From assembly GCF_029840925.1 (NCBI RefSeq), contig NZ_JAOCDM010000010.1, positions 19,894 through 83,893 on the forward strand: DNA of 64,000 nt, given 5' to 3'. Below, in pieces: positions 21,220 through 33,981 of this stretch. The stretch is from Pseudomonas sp. GD03858 (GTDB taxonomy: Bacteria > Pseudomonadota > Gammaproteobacteria > Pseudomonadales > Pseudomonadaceae). The notes beneath the pieces are model-generated. The model was not told the origin of the DNA and searched no databases. It saw only the letters and a list, made by a program, of their open reading frames with translations. The first letter of the stretch is position 1; each line of letters begins with the position of its first letter. The position numbers were made by a program, and so were the translations under genes.

Positions 21220-21230
21220 TTTTGTTGTTT
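21220..21230 (-). promoter_or_regulatory. Possible Crc/Hfq catabolite-activity motif before the hexose-6-P epimerase gene
   Basis: The mRNA reads AAACAACAAAA just upstream of the start codon and contains the AANAANAA pattern recognised by Hfq-Crc in pseudomonads. Confidence 0.45.
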
Positions 21231-21296
21231 GAGATAGCGCTGTCTCGACCCGTGCCCGCTAACCACTGCTGGCCAGTGGTTAGCGGGAGGTCGAGA
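21231..21296. terminator. Large hairpin and palindrome between oprB and the epimerase gene
   Basis: CCCGCTAACCACTG (21255-21268) pairs perfectly with 21274-21287. The stem is extended by TCTCGACC (21243-21250) with GGTCGAGA (21289-21296). Next to it, 21231-21246 is a near-perfect palindrome (GAGATAGCGCTGTCTC). There is no T-run, so it could attenuate or stabilise the oprB transcript; the small palindrome could be an operator. Confidence 0.55.
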
Positions 21297-21325
21297 TGGA
21301 TGGCGTAAATTTACAACAATTTTTC

Positions 21326-22669
21326 TCAGAATGACGACTGAATCTTCAACCCCGCGACCAGCGCGTTATCCACCTCATCCACACCACCCGGGCTCTTGAT
21401 GTACTGCAGGTTCGGGCGCACGGTCAGCCAATTGGTGACGTGGAAGCCGTAGTAGAGCTCGGCGTTGTACTCGGTGCGCTGCAGCGGCACGAAGCCGGGG
21501 TTGTCGTAGTCGTTGATGCCACTCTGGGCATTGAGCAGCTCGGCGCGCTTCTTCACGTCGTCGTTGACGTGAATGCGGGCGATGCCGAAGCCGATATCGT
21601 CCTTGGGCCGGGCATCGAAGGCGCCTTTGTAGACCAGGCCGACCTGCTGGTAGTTGTCGACCACGTTGGTGGCCTTGTCGTGCACGGTGAAGTTGGCGAA
21701 CAGGCTCAGGCCACGGTTGACGTCGCCGGCATGGGCGGTGACCTGCTGCTGCGCCACCACCCACCAGCCGTGCTTGCTGGAGTGCGACTTGAACGCCGCG
21801 CCGGTCAGCGCCTGCGGGTTGCCGTTGATGTCGTCGTAGACGTCGTCGGCCTTGGCGGTGCTGTAGTAGTAACCCAGGCGGTACTCGCCCGGCAGGCCGT
21901 TGACCTTCGGCGACCACACCGCCTCCACCGGCAGGATCGCGCCCTTGGTGCCGCTTCCGCTGAGCTTGAAGCCGTTGCCGGTCTCCAGGTTCGACGGGTT
22001 CTGTTCGTAGGCGCCGACCTGGACGAATAATTCCGGGGTGATGTTGTACTTGACCCGCAGCGCCCACTGGCTGACCGGCCAGTTGTACCAGATGCCACCG
22101 ACCCAGTTGCCCACCTGTGAGCCGCAGAACGCCAGGTTCTGGAAGTCACAGGGGAAGCTGTTGAAGTCCTCGCCCTCGCCGAAGCGGCCGAATTTCACGT
22201 CCAGCGCGCCGTCGAAGTACTTCTGCTTGATCCACATCTGGGTCAGCCGCCAGGTCTGGCCCCGGCCCCAGACTTCCTGCACCGAGCTGAACTGCCCGGC
22301 ACGCGGATCGCTGATGCGGTCGTTGGACAGGTTGCGGCCGCTACGCTCGGTGATCGCCAGTTTGAACTCGGTGTCCTTCCAGCCGAAGATCTTCTCCAGG
22401 TCCAGGTGCGCGCCCAGGGCGAACTGGTCGCTGTAGCGCGCGGTCTTGTCGTCGTTGTAGCCGCCGTGCAGGTTGCCGGCCACCTCGCCGACGTAGTCGA
22501 GGGTGAAGTCGTAGCCCTTCTCCAGCAGCTCGGTGCGGGTGCCGCCCCAGTCGCCGGTCATCCATTTCGATTCCGACGAGAAAGCCTCGGCGGCCTGGGC
22601 CCCGCTGCTGCCGACCACGGCCAGCAGTGCCAGTGAACCCAGCGTTCTGATGCGATTGCGATGTTCCAT
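21326..22669 (-). CDS. oprB: Carbohydrate-selective porin OprB
   Basis: This 447-aa outer-membrane porin brings glucose into the periplasm. The start is ATG 22669, with GAGGA upstream; a 26-residue signal peptide ends at GAQA. The mature protein begins AEAFSSESKWMTGDWGGTRTELLEKGYDFTLDYVGEVAGN..., the OprB hallmark, and ends in an aromatic C-terminal residue (QSSF) needed for outer-membrane insertion. It lies downstream of gtsABCD on the same strand, separated by a REP pair. A Crc-like AATAACAAGAA motif precedes the start. Confidence 0.95.
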   Translation of the reverse strand: MEHRNRIRTLGSLALLAVVGSSGAQAAEAFSSESKWMTGDWGGTRTELLEKGYDFTLDYVGEVAGNLHGGYNDDKTARYSDQFALGAHLDLEKIFGWKDTEFKLAITERSGRNLSNDRISDPRAGQFSSVQEVWGRGQTWRLTQMWIKQKYFDGALDVKFGRFGEGEDFNSFPCDFQNLAFCGSQVGNWVGGIWYNWPVSQWALRVKYNITPELFVQVGAYEQNPSNLETGNGFKLSGSGTKGAILPVEAVWSPKVNGLPGEYRLGYYYSTAKADDVYDDINGNPQALTGAAFKSHSSKHGWWVVAQQQVTAHAGDVNRGLSLFANFTVHDKATNVVDNYQQVGLVYKGAFDARPKDDIGFGIARIHVNDDVKKRAELLNAQSGINDYDNPGFVPLQRTEYNAELYYGFHVTNWLTVRPNLQYIKSPGGVDEVDNALVAGLKIQSSF

Positions 22670-22685
22670 CCCTTTGCGTCCTCTT

Positions 22686-22696
22686 TTCTTGTTATT
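22686..22696 (-). promoter_or_regulatory. Possible Crc/Hfq motif before oprB
   Basis: The mRNA reads AATAACAAGAA 17-27 nt upstream of the oprB start codon, containing AANAANAA. Confidence 0.5.
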
Positions 22697-22727
22697 AACA
22701 GAACGAATCAACGGCCAGGTCTTTTCT

Positions 22728-22859
22728 GTGGGAGCGGCCTTGTGCCGCGAAAGGGCTGCGTAGCGGCCCCAGGATCTGCACATCCCGCACAATTGCCGGG
22801 GCTGCTGTGCAGCCCTTTCCGACCGGTCCGACGCCTCGGCAAGGCCGCTCCTACAGGGA
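22728..22859. repeat. REP pair (GGAGCGGCCTTG class)
   Basis: Inverted REP units lie between gtsD and oprB. They include the segment CCTTTCCGACCGGTCCGACG, shared with other copies in this window. Confidence 0.95.
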
Positions 22860-22870
22860 CCGTGTCCGGT

Positions 22871-24019
<1,149 letters not shown>

Positions 24020-24022
24020 GAC

Positions 24023-24868
24023 TTACCCCTTGACCGCGCCGGCGGTCAGCCCGCGCACGAAATACTTGCCCGCGACCACGTAGACCAGCAGCGTCGGCAG
24101 CCCGGCGATCATCGCCGCGGCCATGTCGACGTTGTATTCCTTGGCCCCGGTGCTGGTGTTGACCAGGTTGTTGAGGGCCACGGTGATCGGTTGCGAGTCG
24201 CCGCTGGAGAACACCACGCCGAACAGGAAGTCGTTCCAGATCTGGGTGAACTGCCAGATCAGGCAGACCATGATGATCGGCGTCGACATCGGCAGGATGA
24301 TCCGCCCGAAGATGGTGAAGAACCCGGCGCCGTCCAGGCGCGCAGCCTTGACCAGCGCCTCGGGGATGCTCACGTAGTAGTTGCGGAAGAACAGCGTGGT
24401 GAAGGCCAGGCCGTACACCACGTGCACCAGCACCAGCCCGCTGGTGGTGCTGGCCAGGCCCAGCTTGCCGAGGGTGAACGAGGCCGGCAGCAGCACGGTC
24501 TGGAACGGCAGGAAGCAACCGAACAACAGCAGGCCGAAGAACAGCTGCGAGCCACGGAAGCGCCACATCGACAGCACATAGCCGTTGAGCGCGCCAATCG
24601 CGGTGGAGATCAGCACCGCAGGCACAGTGATCAGGATCGAGTTGACGAAGTAGCCGCTGACCGTGGCCCAGGCCTTGCTCCAGCCAATGGCGGTGAATTC
24701 GGTCGGCCAGCTCAGCAGGTTGCCAGTGCCGATGTCCTCGGGGGTCTTGAAGCTGGTCAGCAGCATCACCACCAGCGGCACCAGGTACAGCAGCACGGCC
24801 AGCAGCAGCACGCCGTGGATGGCGATGCGGCTGAGGTTCAGTGCGGGTTTGTCGGTCAGGCTAGTCAT
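24023..24868 (-). CDS. gtsC: Glucose ABC transporter, permease subunit
   Basis: This 281-aa inner-membrane permease of the MalG type has six hydrophobic segments and the EAA loop EALVKAARLDGAGFFTIFGRIILP, which contacts the ATPase. Its start overlaps the gtsB end by 8 bp. Confidence 0.94.
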   Translation of the reverse strand: MTSLTDKPALNLSRIAIHGVLLLAVLLYLVPLVVMLLTSFKTPEDIGTGNLLSWPTEFTAIGWSKAWATVSGYFVNSILITVPAVLISTAIGALNGYVLSMWRFRGSQLFFGLLLFGCFLPFQTVLLPASFTLGKLGLASTTSGLVLVHVVYGLAFTTLFFRNYYVSIPEALVKAARLDGAGFFTIFGRIILPMSTPIIMVCLIWQFTQIWNDFLFGVVFSSGDSQPITVALNNLVNTSTGAKEYNVDMAAAMIAGLPTLLVYVVAGKYFVRGLTAGAVKG

Positions 24869-25769
24869 GGCGTTTGCCCCGCAACTCGGAATACAGGTAC
24901 GGCACCAGGATCGCCAGGATCGCGCCGAGCATCAGGATCGCGCTGGCCGAGCCCATGCCCATCTGCCCGCGGCTGAAGGTGAACGAGTACATGAACATGG
25001 CCGGCAGGTCCGAGGAGTAGCCCGGGCCGCCGGCGGTCATCGCCGCCACCAGGTCGAAGCTCTTGATGGCGATGTGCGCGAGGATCATCAGCGAGCTGAA
25101 GAACACCGGGCGCAGGCTGGGCAGCACCACGGTCCAGTAGATGCGCGGCAGGCTGGCGCCATCGAGCTGGGCGGCGCGGATGATCGACTGGTCGACGCCG
25201 CGCAGGCCGGCGAGGAACATCGCCATGATGAAGCCCGAGGCCTGCCACACGGCGGCGATCACCAGGCAGTAGACCACGCGGTCGGGGTCGATCAGCCAGT
25301 CAAGGCGAAAGCCTTCCCAACCCCAGTCGCGCAGCAGCTTGTCCAGGCCCATGCCGGGGTTGAGCAGCCACTTCCAGGCAGTACCGGTGACGATCATCGA
25401 CAGCGCCATCGGATAGAGGTAGATGGTGCGGATGAATCCTTCGCGGCGGATGCGCTGGTCGAGCAGCACGGCGAGGAACACGCCGATGGCCAGGGTGATG
25501 CCGATGAACAGGCCACCGAACAGCAGCAGGTTCTTGCTCGCCACCCACCAGCGGTCGTTGTCGAACAGCCGGGCATACTGGGCCAGGCCCGCCCACTTGT
25601 AGGTGGGCAGGAAGGTCGAGGTGGTGAACGAGAGGACGAAGGTCCACAGGATGTAGCCATAGAAGCCCACCAGGACGATGAACATGCTCGGCGCCAGCAC
25701 CAGCTTCGGTAGCCAGCGCTGCAGCGCGTCCAGGGGGGAGGCCCGCAGGCGGGCGGTTGCTGTGGTCAT
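24861..25769 (-). CDS. gtsB: Glucose ABC transporter, permease subunit
   Basis: This 302-aa inner-membrane permease of the MalF type has six hydrophobic segments and an EAA-like loop GVDQSIIRAAQLDGASLPRIYWTVVLP. It is translationally coupled to gtsC and separated from gtsA by 144 bp containing a REP palindrome, which may set lower expression of the membrane part than of the binding protein. Confidence 0.94.
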   Translation of the reverse strand: MTTATARLRASPLDALQRWLPKLVLAPSMFIVLVGFYGYILWTFVLSFTTSTFLPTYKWAGLAQYARLFDNDRWWVASKNLLLFGGLFIGITLAIGVFLAVLLDQRIRREGFIRTIYLYPMALSMIVTGTAWKWLLNPGMGLDKLLRDWGWEGFRLDWLIDPDRVVYCLVIAAVWQASGFIMAMFLAGLRGVDQSIIRAAQLDGASLPRIYWTVVLPSLRPVFFSSLMILAHIAIKSFDLVAAMTAGGPGYSSDLPAMFMYSFTFSRGQMGMGSASAILMLGAILAILVPYLYSELRGKRHD

Positions 25770-25802
25770 GATTGCACACCTGGAAAAGGGTCAGCACATC
25801 AC

Positions 25803-25892
25803 CTGTGGGAGCGGGTTTACCCGCGAAGCAGACACTGCGGTGCCTGGCACCGGCTATGCCGGTGTTCGCGGGTAAACCCGCTCCCACAGGGA
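25803..25892. repeat. REP palindrome (GCGGGTTTACCCGC class) between gtsA and gtsB
   Basis: CCTGTGGGAGCGGGTTTACC at the left and its complement at the right enclose a spacer. Such elements after the first gene of an ABC operon often protect the upstream mRNA from 3' decay. Confidence 0.95.
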
Positions 25893-25913
25893 TCTCGCCA
25901 GCCTCGGCGTTGG

Positions 25914-27200
25914 CTATTGGGCGGCTTTGACTGCCGAGTAGAGTTTCTTCGCCGCATCCGCAGGATCGGCCTTCGGATCGTTGATGTAGTTGGTCACCAC
26001 ATCGAAGAACGCCCCCTGCACCGCCAGCGTGGTGGCCATGTTGTGCGCCATGCTCGGTTGCAGGCCGCCGGTCTTGGCGTCGGCCAGGAAGTCCTTGGCC
26101 GCGGTCTGGGCGCAGCTGTCGAAGCCATGCTTGCCCATGTCGGCGAGCATGTCGTTGCGCACCGGGATCGAGCCCTTGTTGGTGCTGAAGACCTTCTGGA
26201 ACTCCTCGCCCAGCACCTTTCGGGCGATGTCCTGCTGGCCCGCCGCGGTACCCTTGTCCTTCTGCTTGAACACCACCAGCGAGTCGATGTTGTAGAGGAA
26301 GGCCTGGTCGGTGCCAGGGAAGGCCACGCACTGGTAGTCCTTGCCAGCGGTCTTCTTGGCCAGGGTCCATTCGCTCTTGGCCCAGTCGCCCATGATCTGC
26401 ATGCCGGCCTTGCCGTTGATGACCTTGGCCGCTTCCAGGTTCCAGTCCTGGCCCTTGCCGTCAGGGTCCATGTAGGTGGCGACTTTCTTCAGCTCGGTAA
26501 GCGCCTTGACCATCTCGGGGCCGGTCAGGGCCTTTTCGTCCAGTTCGACCAGCGCTTTCTTGTAGCCGTCGACGCCCATCACCGAGAGCACCACGCTCTC
26601 GAACACAGTGCTGTCCTGCCACGGCTGGCCGCCGTGGGCCAGCGGGATGAAACCGGCTGCCTTGAGTTTGTCGCCGGCGGCGTAGAACTCCTCAAGGGTG
26701 GTCGGCGCCTTGTCGATGCCGGCCTTCTTGAACACATCGGGGTTGATCCACAGCCAGTTGATACGGTGGATGTTGACCGGCACGGCCACGTAGTCACCGT
26801 CGTACTTGACGGTGTCGGCAACCTTCTTGTCGAGCAGGCTGTCCCACTTCTCCGCTTTGGCCACATCCTTGAGCACATCAGGATCGAGCAGGCCGGTCGC
26901 GGCCCAGTCCTGGATATCCGGCCCTTTGATCTGGGCGACGGCGGGCGGGTTGCCGGCCACGGCGCGGCTCTTGAGCACGGTCATCGCGGTGGCGCCGCCA
27001 CCGCCAGCCACGGCGCCGTCTTTCCAGGTGAAGCCATCTTTCTCGACCTGGGCCTTGAGCACGTCGACGGCAGCTTTTTCACCACCGGAGGTCCACCAAT
27101 GGACGACCTCCACATTGCCTTTTGATTCGGCGGCATGGGCATTGAGAGAGCAGAGTGAGGCGAAGGAGATCGCGGCGGCGAGACGAAGCGTCGAATGCAT
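25914..27200 (-). CDS. gtsA: Glucose ABC transporter, periplasmic binding protein
   Basis: This 428-aa family 1 extracellular solute-binding protein starts at ATG 27200 with a 23-residue signal peptide ending NAHA. The mature part begins with [20 protein letters not shown], the usual start of sugar-binding proteins of this group. It captures glucose in the periplasm and passes it to GtsBC. Frame extension upstream of 27200 (to 27917) runs over the neighbouring gene and is not real. A Crc-like motif lies 11-21 nt before the start. Confidence 0.95.
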   Translation of the reverse strand: MHSTLRLAAAISFASLCSLNAHAAESKGNVEVVHWWTSGGEKAAVDVLKAQVEKDGFTWKDGAVAGGGGATAMTVLKSRAVAGNPPAVAQIKGPDIQDWAATGLLDPDVLKDVAKAEKWDSLLDKKVADTVKYDGDYVAVPVNIHRINWLWINPDVFKKAGIDKAPTTLEEFYAAGDKLKAAGFIPLAHGGQPWQDSTVFESVVLSVMGVDGYKKALVELDEKALTGPEMVKALTELKKVATYMDPDGKGQDWNLEAAKVINGKAGMQIMGDWAKSEWTLAKKTAGKDYQCVAFPGTDQAFLYNIDSLVVFKQKDKGTAAGQQDIARKVLGEEFQKVFSTNKGSIPVRNDMLADMGKHGFDSCAQTAAKDFLADAKTGGLQPSMAHNMATTLAVQGAFFDVVTNYINDPKADPADAAKKLYSAVKAAQ

Positions 27201-27210
27201 GGGAATACCT

Positions 27211-27221
27211 TTCTTGTTGTT
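27211..27221 (-). promoter_or_regulatory. Possible Crc/Hfq motif before gtsA
   Basis: The mRNA reads AACAACAAGAA immediately upstream of the ribosome binding site of gtsA, a full AANAANAA match. Confidence 0.55.
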
Positions 27222-27315
27222 ATGCGAGGCAAGACTGTCGCTTGCATGGCATGGAGTGTAGGGAGCTCGCGCCCGGCGCCAGGTAACGAACGGATGCGCG
27301 AATGTCATCGTTTGG

Positions 27316-28533
27316 TTACAAAGCCAGGGCCGTGGCCAGGCTCGGCGCCAGCGGCAGGCGCGGCAGCAGCAGGGCCTGATAGGCATGATAGAGGTCGGGC
27401 TTGCCGCCCCAGATTCGCGCACTGGGCAGCAAGGTAGCATCGAGTTCGTGATGCCAACTGCCGTGGGCGTGGTCGATGAAATGGCTGGCGATGAAATCCC
27501 AGAAGCAGCGATACCACTGTTCGTACTGCGCCTCACCGGTGCGCCTCGACAAGGCCGCGGCGGTGGCGCAGGCCTCGGCATGCACCCAGTGCAGGCGCTC
27601 GCGCACCACTGGACGGTCGTGCCAGTCGAGGGTATAGACCAGGCCCGGCGCACCGTCGGCCTGCCAGGCATGCCGCCAGGCGCTGTCGAACAGCCCCCTG
27701 GCGGCCACCAGCAGCCCCTCTGGGGCTGGCAACTGTGCCCGTTGCAGGGCCGCCTCCAGATGCAGCGCCAGACGCGCCCACTCGAAGGCATGACCAGGTG
27801 TGGTGCCATAAGGGCGGAAACCGTCGGCGGGATTGTCGCGGCTGTAGTCGGGCAATGCCTGCCAGTGCTCGTCGAAATGCTCGGTGACCCGGAAACCGTC
27901 AACGGTGGCCCGGCCAAGGATCAACCGTTCGACGATCCGCAAGGCACGCTTGAGCCACAGCGGCTCGCCGGTCACATCGGCCAGGGCGAGAAACGCCTCG
28001 ACGCCGTGCATGTTGCTGTTAGCGCCACGGTAGGCCTCCGCCTGCCGCCAGTCGCGGGAGAACGACTCACGCAAGGCGCCCTCCTCCTCGCACCAGAAGC
28101 GCTGCTCGATGACCCGGACCACGGCATCCAGCAGTGCCTGGGCCTGCGCCACGCCCGCCACCACCGCCGAACTGGCGGCAAGGGCGACGAAGGCATGCAG
28201 GTAGGCGGCCTTGCCGCTGTCGCCATGGCCTTCGGGCTGCGCGTACCAGCCGTCGTGCTCCTGATCGCGCAGCGGGCCCAGCAGGGCCTCGACGCCATGC
28301 TCGACCAGCTCGCGGCAACCCGGAACACCCTGGATATGCGCCAAGGCGAAACTGTGGGTCATGCGCGCGGTGTTCATGGTCTCGGCCAGGGCGCAACGGG
28401 GCAGGCGGCCTTCGTCGTCGAGGTTGCCGAAGCCTTGGGACAGGCGCGAGGCTCTGGCGAACCTGAGCAGGCGCAAGGCCTCGAGGTCGAGCCAGGCATG
28501 GTGTGTCGGGGAGTCGATCCAGCGGTTGGCCAT
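27316..28533 (-). CDS. AGE-family epimerase/isomerase (YihS / N-acyl-glucosamine 2-epimerase-like)
   Basis: This 405-aa protein of the (alpha/alpha)6-barrel AGE family shows the conserved patterns [17 protein letters not shown], the [17 protein letters not shown] segment, GHAFEWARL and [13 protein letters not shown], with the paired His residues used in catalysis. Family members epimerise or isomerise free sugars such as mannose/fructose/glucose or GlcNAc. Next to the glucose transporter it probably converts mannose or fructose into usable sugar; the exact substrate is not determined. It was sometimes called mannose-6-phosphate isomerase. A CAACAACAAGG motif precedes the start. Confidence 0.85.
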   Translation of the reverse strand: MANRWIDSPTHHAWLDLEALRLLRFARASRLSQGFGNLDDEGRLPRCALAETMNTARMTHSFALAHIQGVPGCRELVEHGVEALLGPLRDQEHDGWYAQPEGHGDSGKAAYLHAFVALAASSAVVAGVAQAQALLDAVVRVIEQRFWCEEEGALRESFSRDWRQAEAYRGANSNMHGVEAFLALADVTGEPLWLKRALRIVERLILGRATVDGFRVTEHFDEHWQALPDYSRDNPADGFRPYGTTPGHAFEWARLALHLEAALQRAQLPAPEGLLVAARGLFDSAWRHAWQADGAPGLVYTLDWHDRPVVRERLHWVHAEACATAAALSRRTGEAQYEQWYRCFWDFIASHFIDHAHGSWHHELDATLLPSARIWGGKPDLYHAYQALLLPRLPLAPSLATALAL

Positions 28534-28546
28534 GGGCGTGGTCTTC

Positions 28547-28557
28547 CTTGTTGTTGT
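28547..28557 (-). promoter_or_regulatory. Possible Crc/Hfq motif before the AGE-family gene
   Basis: The mRNA reads CAACAACAAGG 14-24 nt upstream of the start codon and contains AANAANAA. Confidence 0.45.
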
Positions 28558-28634
28558 CAGCCGATTCTAGTCAGCCGTCCTGGCTGGCATGTCACGAAGA
28601 CCGGCTCGATTGTCACCACTTAGTGACATCAGGC

Positions 28635-28760
28635 CCCTGTAGGAGCGGCCTTGTGTCGCGAAAGGGCCGCAGAGCGGCCCCAGGATCTCGGCGCAGATAC
28701 TGAAATTGCCGGGGCTGCTTTGCAGCCCTTTCGCGACACAAGGCCGCTCCTACAGGGGAT
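28635..28760. repeat. REP pair (GGAGCGGCCTTG class)
   Basis: Inverted REP units (CTGTAGGAGCGGCCTTGTGT and its complement) lie between the AGE-family gene and gtrS. Confidence 0.95.
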
Positions 28761-28764
28761 CGTG

Positions 28765-30219
28765 TCAATCGGCTGTACGGGGTAGGTACAAGGTCACTCG
28801 CAATCCCCCTTCACGCAGGTTGAACAGGCTCACCTCGCCGCCATGGCTGTGGGCGATGTTGCGCGCGATCCCCAGCCCCAGCCCATAGCCCTGCTGCTGC
28901 CCGGCCAGCCGGAAATGCGGCTCGAACACCTGCTCCAGGCGCTGCTCCGGCACCCCCGGGCCCTGGTCGTCCACCTGCAGGACGAAGCCCTCGGCACTGT
29001 CGAGGATCCGCAGGTGCGCCCGCTCGCCGTACTTGATGGCGTTATCGATCAGGTTGCCGATGCAACGGCGCAGGGCCAGCGACTTGCCGGGGTATGGCGC
29101 CAGCGCCTGTCCTTCAAGGGTGATGCGGCCGTCGCCGAGGTATGGCTCGGCGAGCATCTCCAGCACCTGGTTGAGGTCGATCGGTTCGATGTTCTCGTGA
29201 ATATCGGTGTCCTTGACGCATTGCAGCGCGCCCTTGACCAGCAGCTCCAGCTCGTCGAGGTCGCGGCTGAACTTCGCTTGCAGCTTCTCGTCCTCGAGCA
29301 GCTCGACCCGCAGGCGCAGGCGCGTGATCGGCGTGCGCAGGTCGTGGGAAATGGCGCTGAACAACTGGGCGCGCTCGGTGAGATAGCGGCTGATCCGCTC
29401 GCGCATGCTGTTGAACGCCCGCCCCACCTCGACCACTTCGCTGCCGCCGCCCTCGGCCACCGGGGCCACGTCGGCGCCCAGCGACATTTCCCGCGCCGCC
29501 CGCGCCAGGCGCTTGAGCGGCCGGCTCTGCCAGTGCACCAACAGGCCGATGAACAGCAACAGCAGGGCAGTGGTCATGGCGATGAAGCCGATCTGCTGAC
29601 GTGGCAGGCGCTCGGCCTCGAGGCTGGTGTAGGGCTCGGGCAACAGCGAGGCGATGTACAGCCACTCGCCCTCGCCCAGGCGGATCTGGGTCACCAGCAC
29701 CGGCGGGTTGAGCGGCTCCAGAGTCAACGAGTAGTGCGCCCAGGAACGGGGCAGCTCATCGAGTTTCAGGCCGCTGTTGAAGATCCGCAGGTCATCGGGG
29801 CTGACGAATTCGACGGAGATCTCCAGCTGCTGGCCCAGGCGCTCGTGCAACACCTCCTGGAACACGTCGATCACCGCCTGCTTGCGCGGGGTGATCGGCA
29901 GCACCGGCATCTCCAGCGGCTTGACGTTGAGCGAGACGAAGAAGCGCGTGCCGCCCATGCTGCGCAACTGGTCGAGGACCATGGGCCGGTAGGCCACCGG
30001 CAGCGAACGGAAGTAGCTGACGCTGGCGCTCATCGAATGAGCCAGGCTGCCAGCGCTGGCACGCAGGCCCTGCAGCTGGCTGGCACGCAATTGCGCCACC
30101 CAGATCAGGCTGGACAGCCCCTGGGCCAGCAACACCACCAGCAAGGTGAGCAGCAGCATGCGCCCCAGCAAGGAGCGCGGCAGCAGGCGCCAGCGGCGCT
30201 CGCTAGGCCGGGCAGACAT
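28765..30219 (-). CDS. gtrS: GtrS sensor histidine kinase for glucose transport
   Basis: This 484-aa inner-membrane kinase has TM1 (about residues 17-40), a periplasmic sensor domain, TM2 (about 212-232) and a HAMP segment. The H-box SAISHDLRTPITRLR carries the phosphorylated His, the N-box reads CIGNLIDNAIKYG, and the G-boxes DQGPGVPE and GYGLGLGIA. In P. aeruginosa GtrS senses 2-ketogluconate/6-phosphogluconate and phosphorylates GltR. Its start overlaps the gltR end by 17 bp. The name follows the genomic context. Confidence 0.9.
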   Translation of the reverse strand: MSARPSERRWRLLPRSLLGRMLLLTLLVVLLAQGLSSLIWVAQLRASQLQGLRASAGSLAHSMSASVSYFRSLPVAYRPMVLDQLRSMGGTRFFVSLNVKPLEMPVLPITPRKQAVIDVFQEVLHERLGQQLEISVEFVSPDDLRIFNSGLKLDELPRSWAHYSLTLEPLNPPVLVTQIRLGEGEWLYIASLLPEPYTSLEAERLPRQQIGFIAMTTALLLLFIGLLVHWQSRPLKRLARAAREMSLGADVAPVAEGGGSEVVEVGRAFNSMRERISRYLTERAQLFSAISHDLRTPITRLRLRVELLEDEKLQAKFSRDLDELELLVKGALQCVKDTDIHENIEPIDLNQVLEMLAEPYLGDGRITLEGQALAPYPGKSLALRRCIGNLIDNAIKYGERAHLRILDSAEGFVLQVDDQGPGVPEQRLEQVFEPHFRLAGQQQGYGLGLGIARNIAHSHGGEVSLFNLREGGLRVTLYLPRTAD

Positions 30220-30925
30220 TGGCCGCCAGCAGATAGCCGCTGCCGCGCACGGTGCGGATCAGCCGAGGGGGCTTTTCGGTGTCGCGCAGGCGCTGGCGCA
30301 GGCGGCTGACCGCCATGTCGACAATGCGATCCAGCGGCATCGGCTCGCGCCCGCGGGTGGCGTTGCCGATGGTGTCGCGGTCGAGGATCTGCTGTGGGTG
30401 GTCGAGGAACAGCTTGAGCAGGGCGAAGTCGGCGCCGGAGAGGATCACCTCCTCGCCATCGCGATGGAACAGGCGATGGCTGACCGTGTCCAGGCGCCAG
30501 TCGTCGAAGGCCAGCACCGCGCTGGCCGGCGCCGCCTGGCCAAAATCGGCGCGGCGCAACAGGGCCTTGATCCGGGCCTGCAGCTCACGCGGGCTGAAGG
30601 GTTTGCCGAGGTAGTCGTCGGCGCCCAGTTCCAGGCCGATGACCCGGTCGGCCTCGTCGGAGCTGGCGGTCAGCATGATGATCGGCACCCGCGCCTGGCG
30701 CGGGTGCTCGCGGACCCAGCGGCACAGGCTGAAGCCGTCCTCGTCGGGCAGCATCACGTCGAGGATCACCAAGTCGTAGGGGTTGGCGTCCAGGGCGCGG
30801 CGAAAGCCCTGGCCATCGGGTTCGGCATGGACCTGCAGGCCGCAGCGGGCAAGGTAGGTCTGCAACAGTTCGCGGATGTCCTGGTCGTCGTCGACCATCA
30901 GGATCGATTTGCCGGCAGTGGTCAC
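30203..30925 (-). CDS. gltR: GltR response regulator (OmpR family)
   Basis: This 240-aa regulator has a receiver domain (acidic pocket DDD near residue 12, phospho-acceptor Asp in LVILDVMLPDEDG near 55, Lys in YLGKPFSPREL) and a C-terminal winged HTH. The start is a GTG at 30925, chosen because AGAGGA lies 9 nt upstream; upstream codons belong to a REP element. In pseudomonads GltR controls oprB and gts genes. It is in the edd-glk-gltR-gtrS transcription unit. Confidence 0.92.
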   Translation of the reverse strand: MTTAGKSILMVDDDQDIRELLQTYLARCGLQVHAEPDGQGFRRALDANPYDLVILDVMLPDEDGFSLCRWVREHPRQARVPIIMLTASSDEADRVIGLELGADDYLGKPFSPRELQARIKALLRRADFGQAAPASAVLAFDDWRLDTVSHRLFHRDGEEVILSGADFALLKLFLDHPQQILDRDTIGNATRGREPMPLDRIVDMAVSRLRQRLRDTEKPPRLIRTVRGSGYLLAANVCPA

Positions 30926-30966
30926 AATGGTCAGTCCTCTTGTAAACGCAGATCTTTGTGTCTGCT

Positions 30967-31075
30967 GTGGGGGCTGCTTCGCAGCCCTTTCGCGACACAA
31001 GGCCGCTCCTACAGTTGATCGCGTTGCCCTGTAGGAGCGGCCTTGTGTCGCGAAAGGGCCGCGAAGCGGCCCCAG
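30967..31075. repeat. REP pair (GGAGCGGCCTTG class) between glk and gltR
   Basis: Two REP units meet tail to tail (AGGCCGCTCCTACAG ... CTGTAGGAGCGGCCT). The glk stop codon is at the edge of the element. Confidence 0.95.
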
Positions 31076-31078
31076 CAA

Positions 31079-32031
31079 TCAATGGTCCAACGCTTGCTGC
31101 AAGGCCACCCCGGCCCCCAGCAACCCGGAAAACTCCGCCGTCACCAGCCATACCGGCACCCCGGCGAAGTAACCGCTCATGCAGCCCTTGTCGGCGAAAC
31201 TCGCGGCAAATCCGCTACGCAGGAACAACTCGGCGAAACGCGGAATCACCCCACCGACAATGTAGACCCCACCCCGGGCGCCCAGGGTGAGCACGTTGTT
31301 ACCCGCCACCCGACCGAGGAAGCGGCAGAACTGCTCGATCACCGCCAGCGCCCGGGGCTCGCCGGCCAAGGCCGCGTCGGTGATCTGCGCCGGGCTCTTG
31401 TGCGTCGGCGTGACGCCGTCGAGCACACAGATCGCCTGGTACAAACGCACCAGCCCACCGCCACTGAGCACCGTCTCGGCGCTGACATGGCCGATCTGCC
31501 GGTGAATCTCCTGGTGGATCGCCGCCTCGCGGGCATTGCCCACCGGCAGGTCGACATGCCCGCCCTCCCCCGGCAGCGCCAGCCAGTGCTCGCCCAGGCG
31601 CAGCAGGCTGCCCACGCCCAGGCCGGTGCCGGGGCCGATCACCAGCGCCGGGCGCAACGAGTCGGCGAGGCCTGCGCAGACCTCGCGGAACTCGCCGTCG
31701 CGCAGGCGCGTCATGCCCAGGGCCATGGCGGAAAAATCGTTGATCAGCAACAAGCGCTCGACCTGCAACGTCTGGCAGAACGCGCTGCGGCTCAGGCGCC
31801 AGTGGTTGTTGGTGAAGCGGAATTCGTCGCCGTCCACGGGGCCTGCTACCGCCAGGCACACCGCCGTCAGGCCGCCACGGGCGATGCCCTGGTCGGCGAG
31901 GTAGGCCTCGATGGCCTGCTCGGGGCTGGTGTAGTCGGCGGTGGCCAGCACCTGTACCGCCTGCAGCTCGTTATCGCGCCACAAGGCGAAACGTGCGTTG
32001 GTGCCGCCGATGTCGCCGACCAGCAAGGCAT

Positions 32032-32035
<4 letters not shown>
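31079..32035 (-). CDS. glk: Glucokinase
   Basis: This 318-aa ROK-independent Glk-type kinase phosphorylates glucose with ATP. The phosphate motif [13 protein letters not shown] is at the N-terminus, and the glucose-binding segment [12 protein letters not shown] and GPGTGLGVG follow. The start overlaps the edd stop by 4 bp (ATGA), so the genes are coupled. Confidence 0.95.
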
Positions 32036-33858
<1,823 letters not shown>

Positions 33859-33981
33859 GTACTGGACTCCAGGCTAACTGTGGGGCGGCCTCCACTGGCC
33901 ATTTCCCCTCCAAACGATTGCGACCTAGGCTCTAGAAAAAGGTGCCTGGACCGTTCGAAATAGGGCTGACCCGACCACTCG

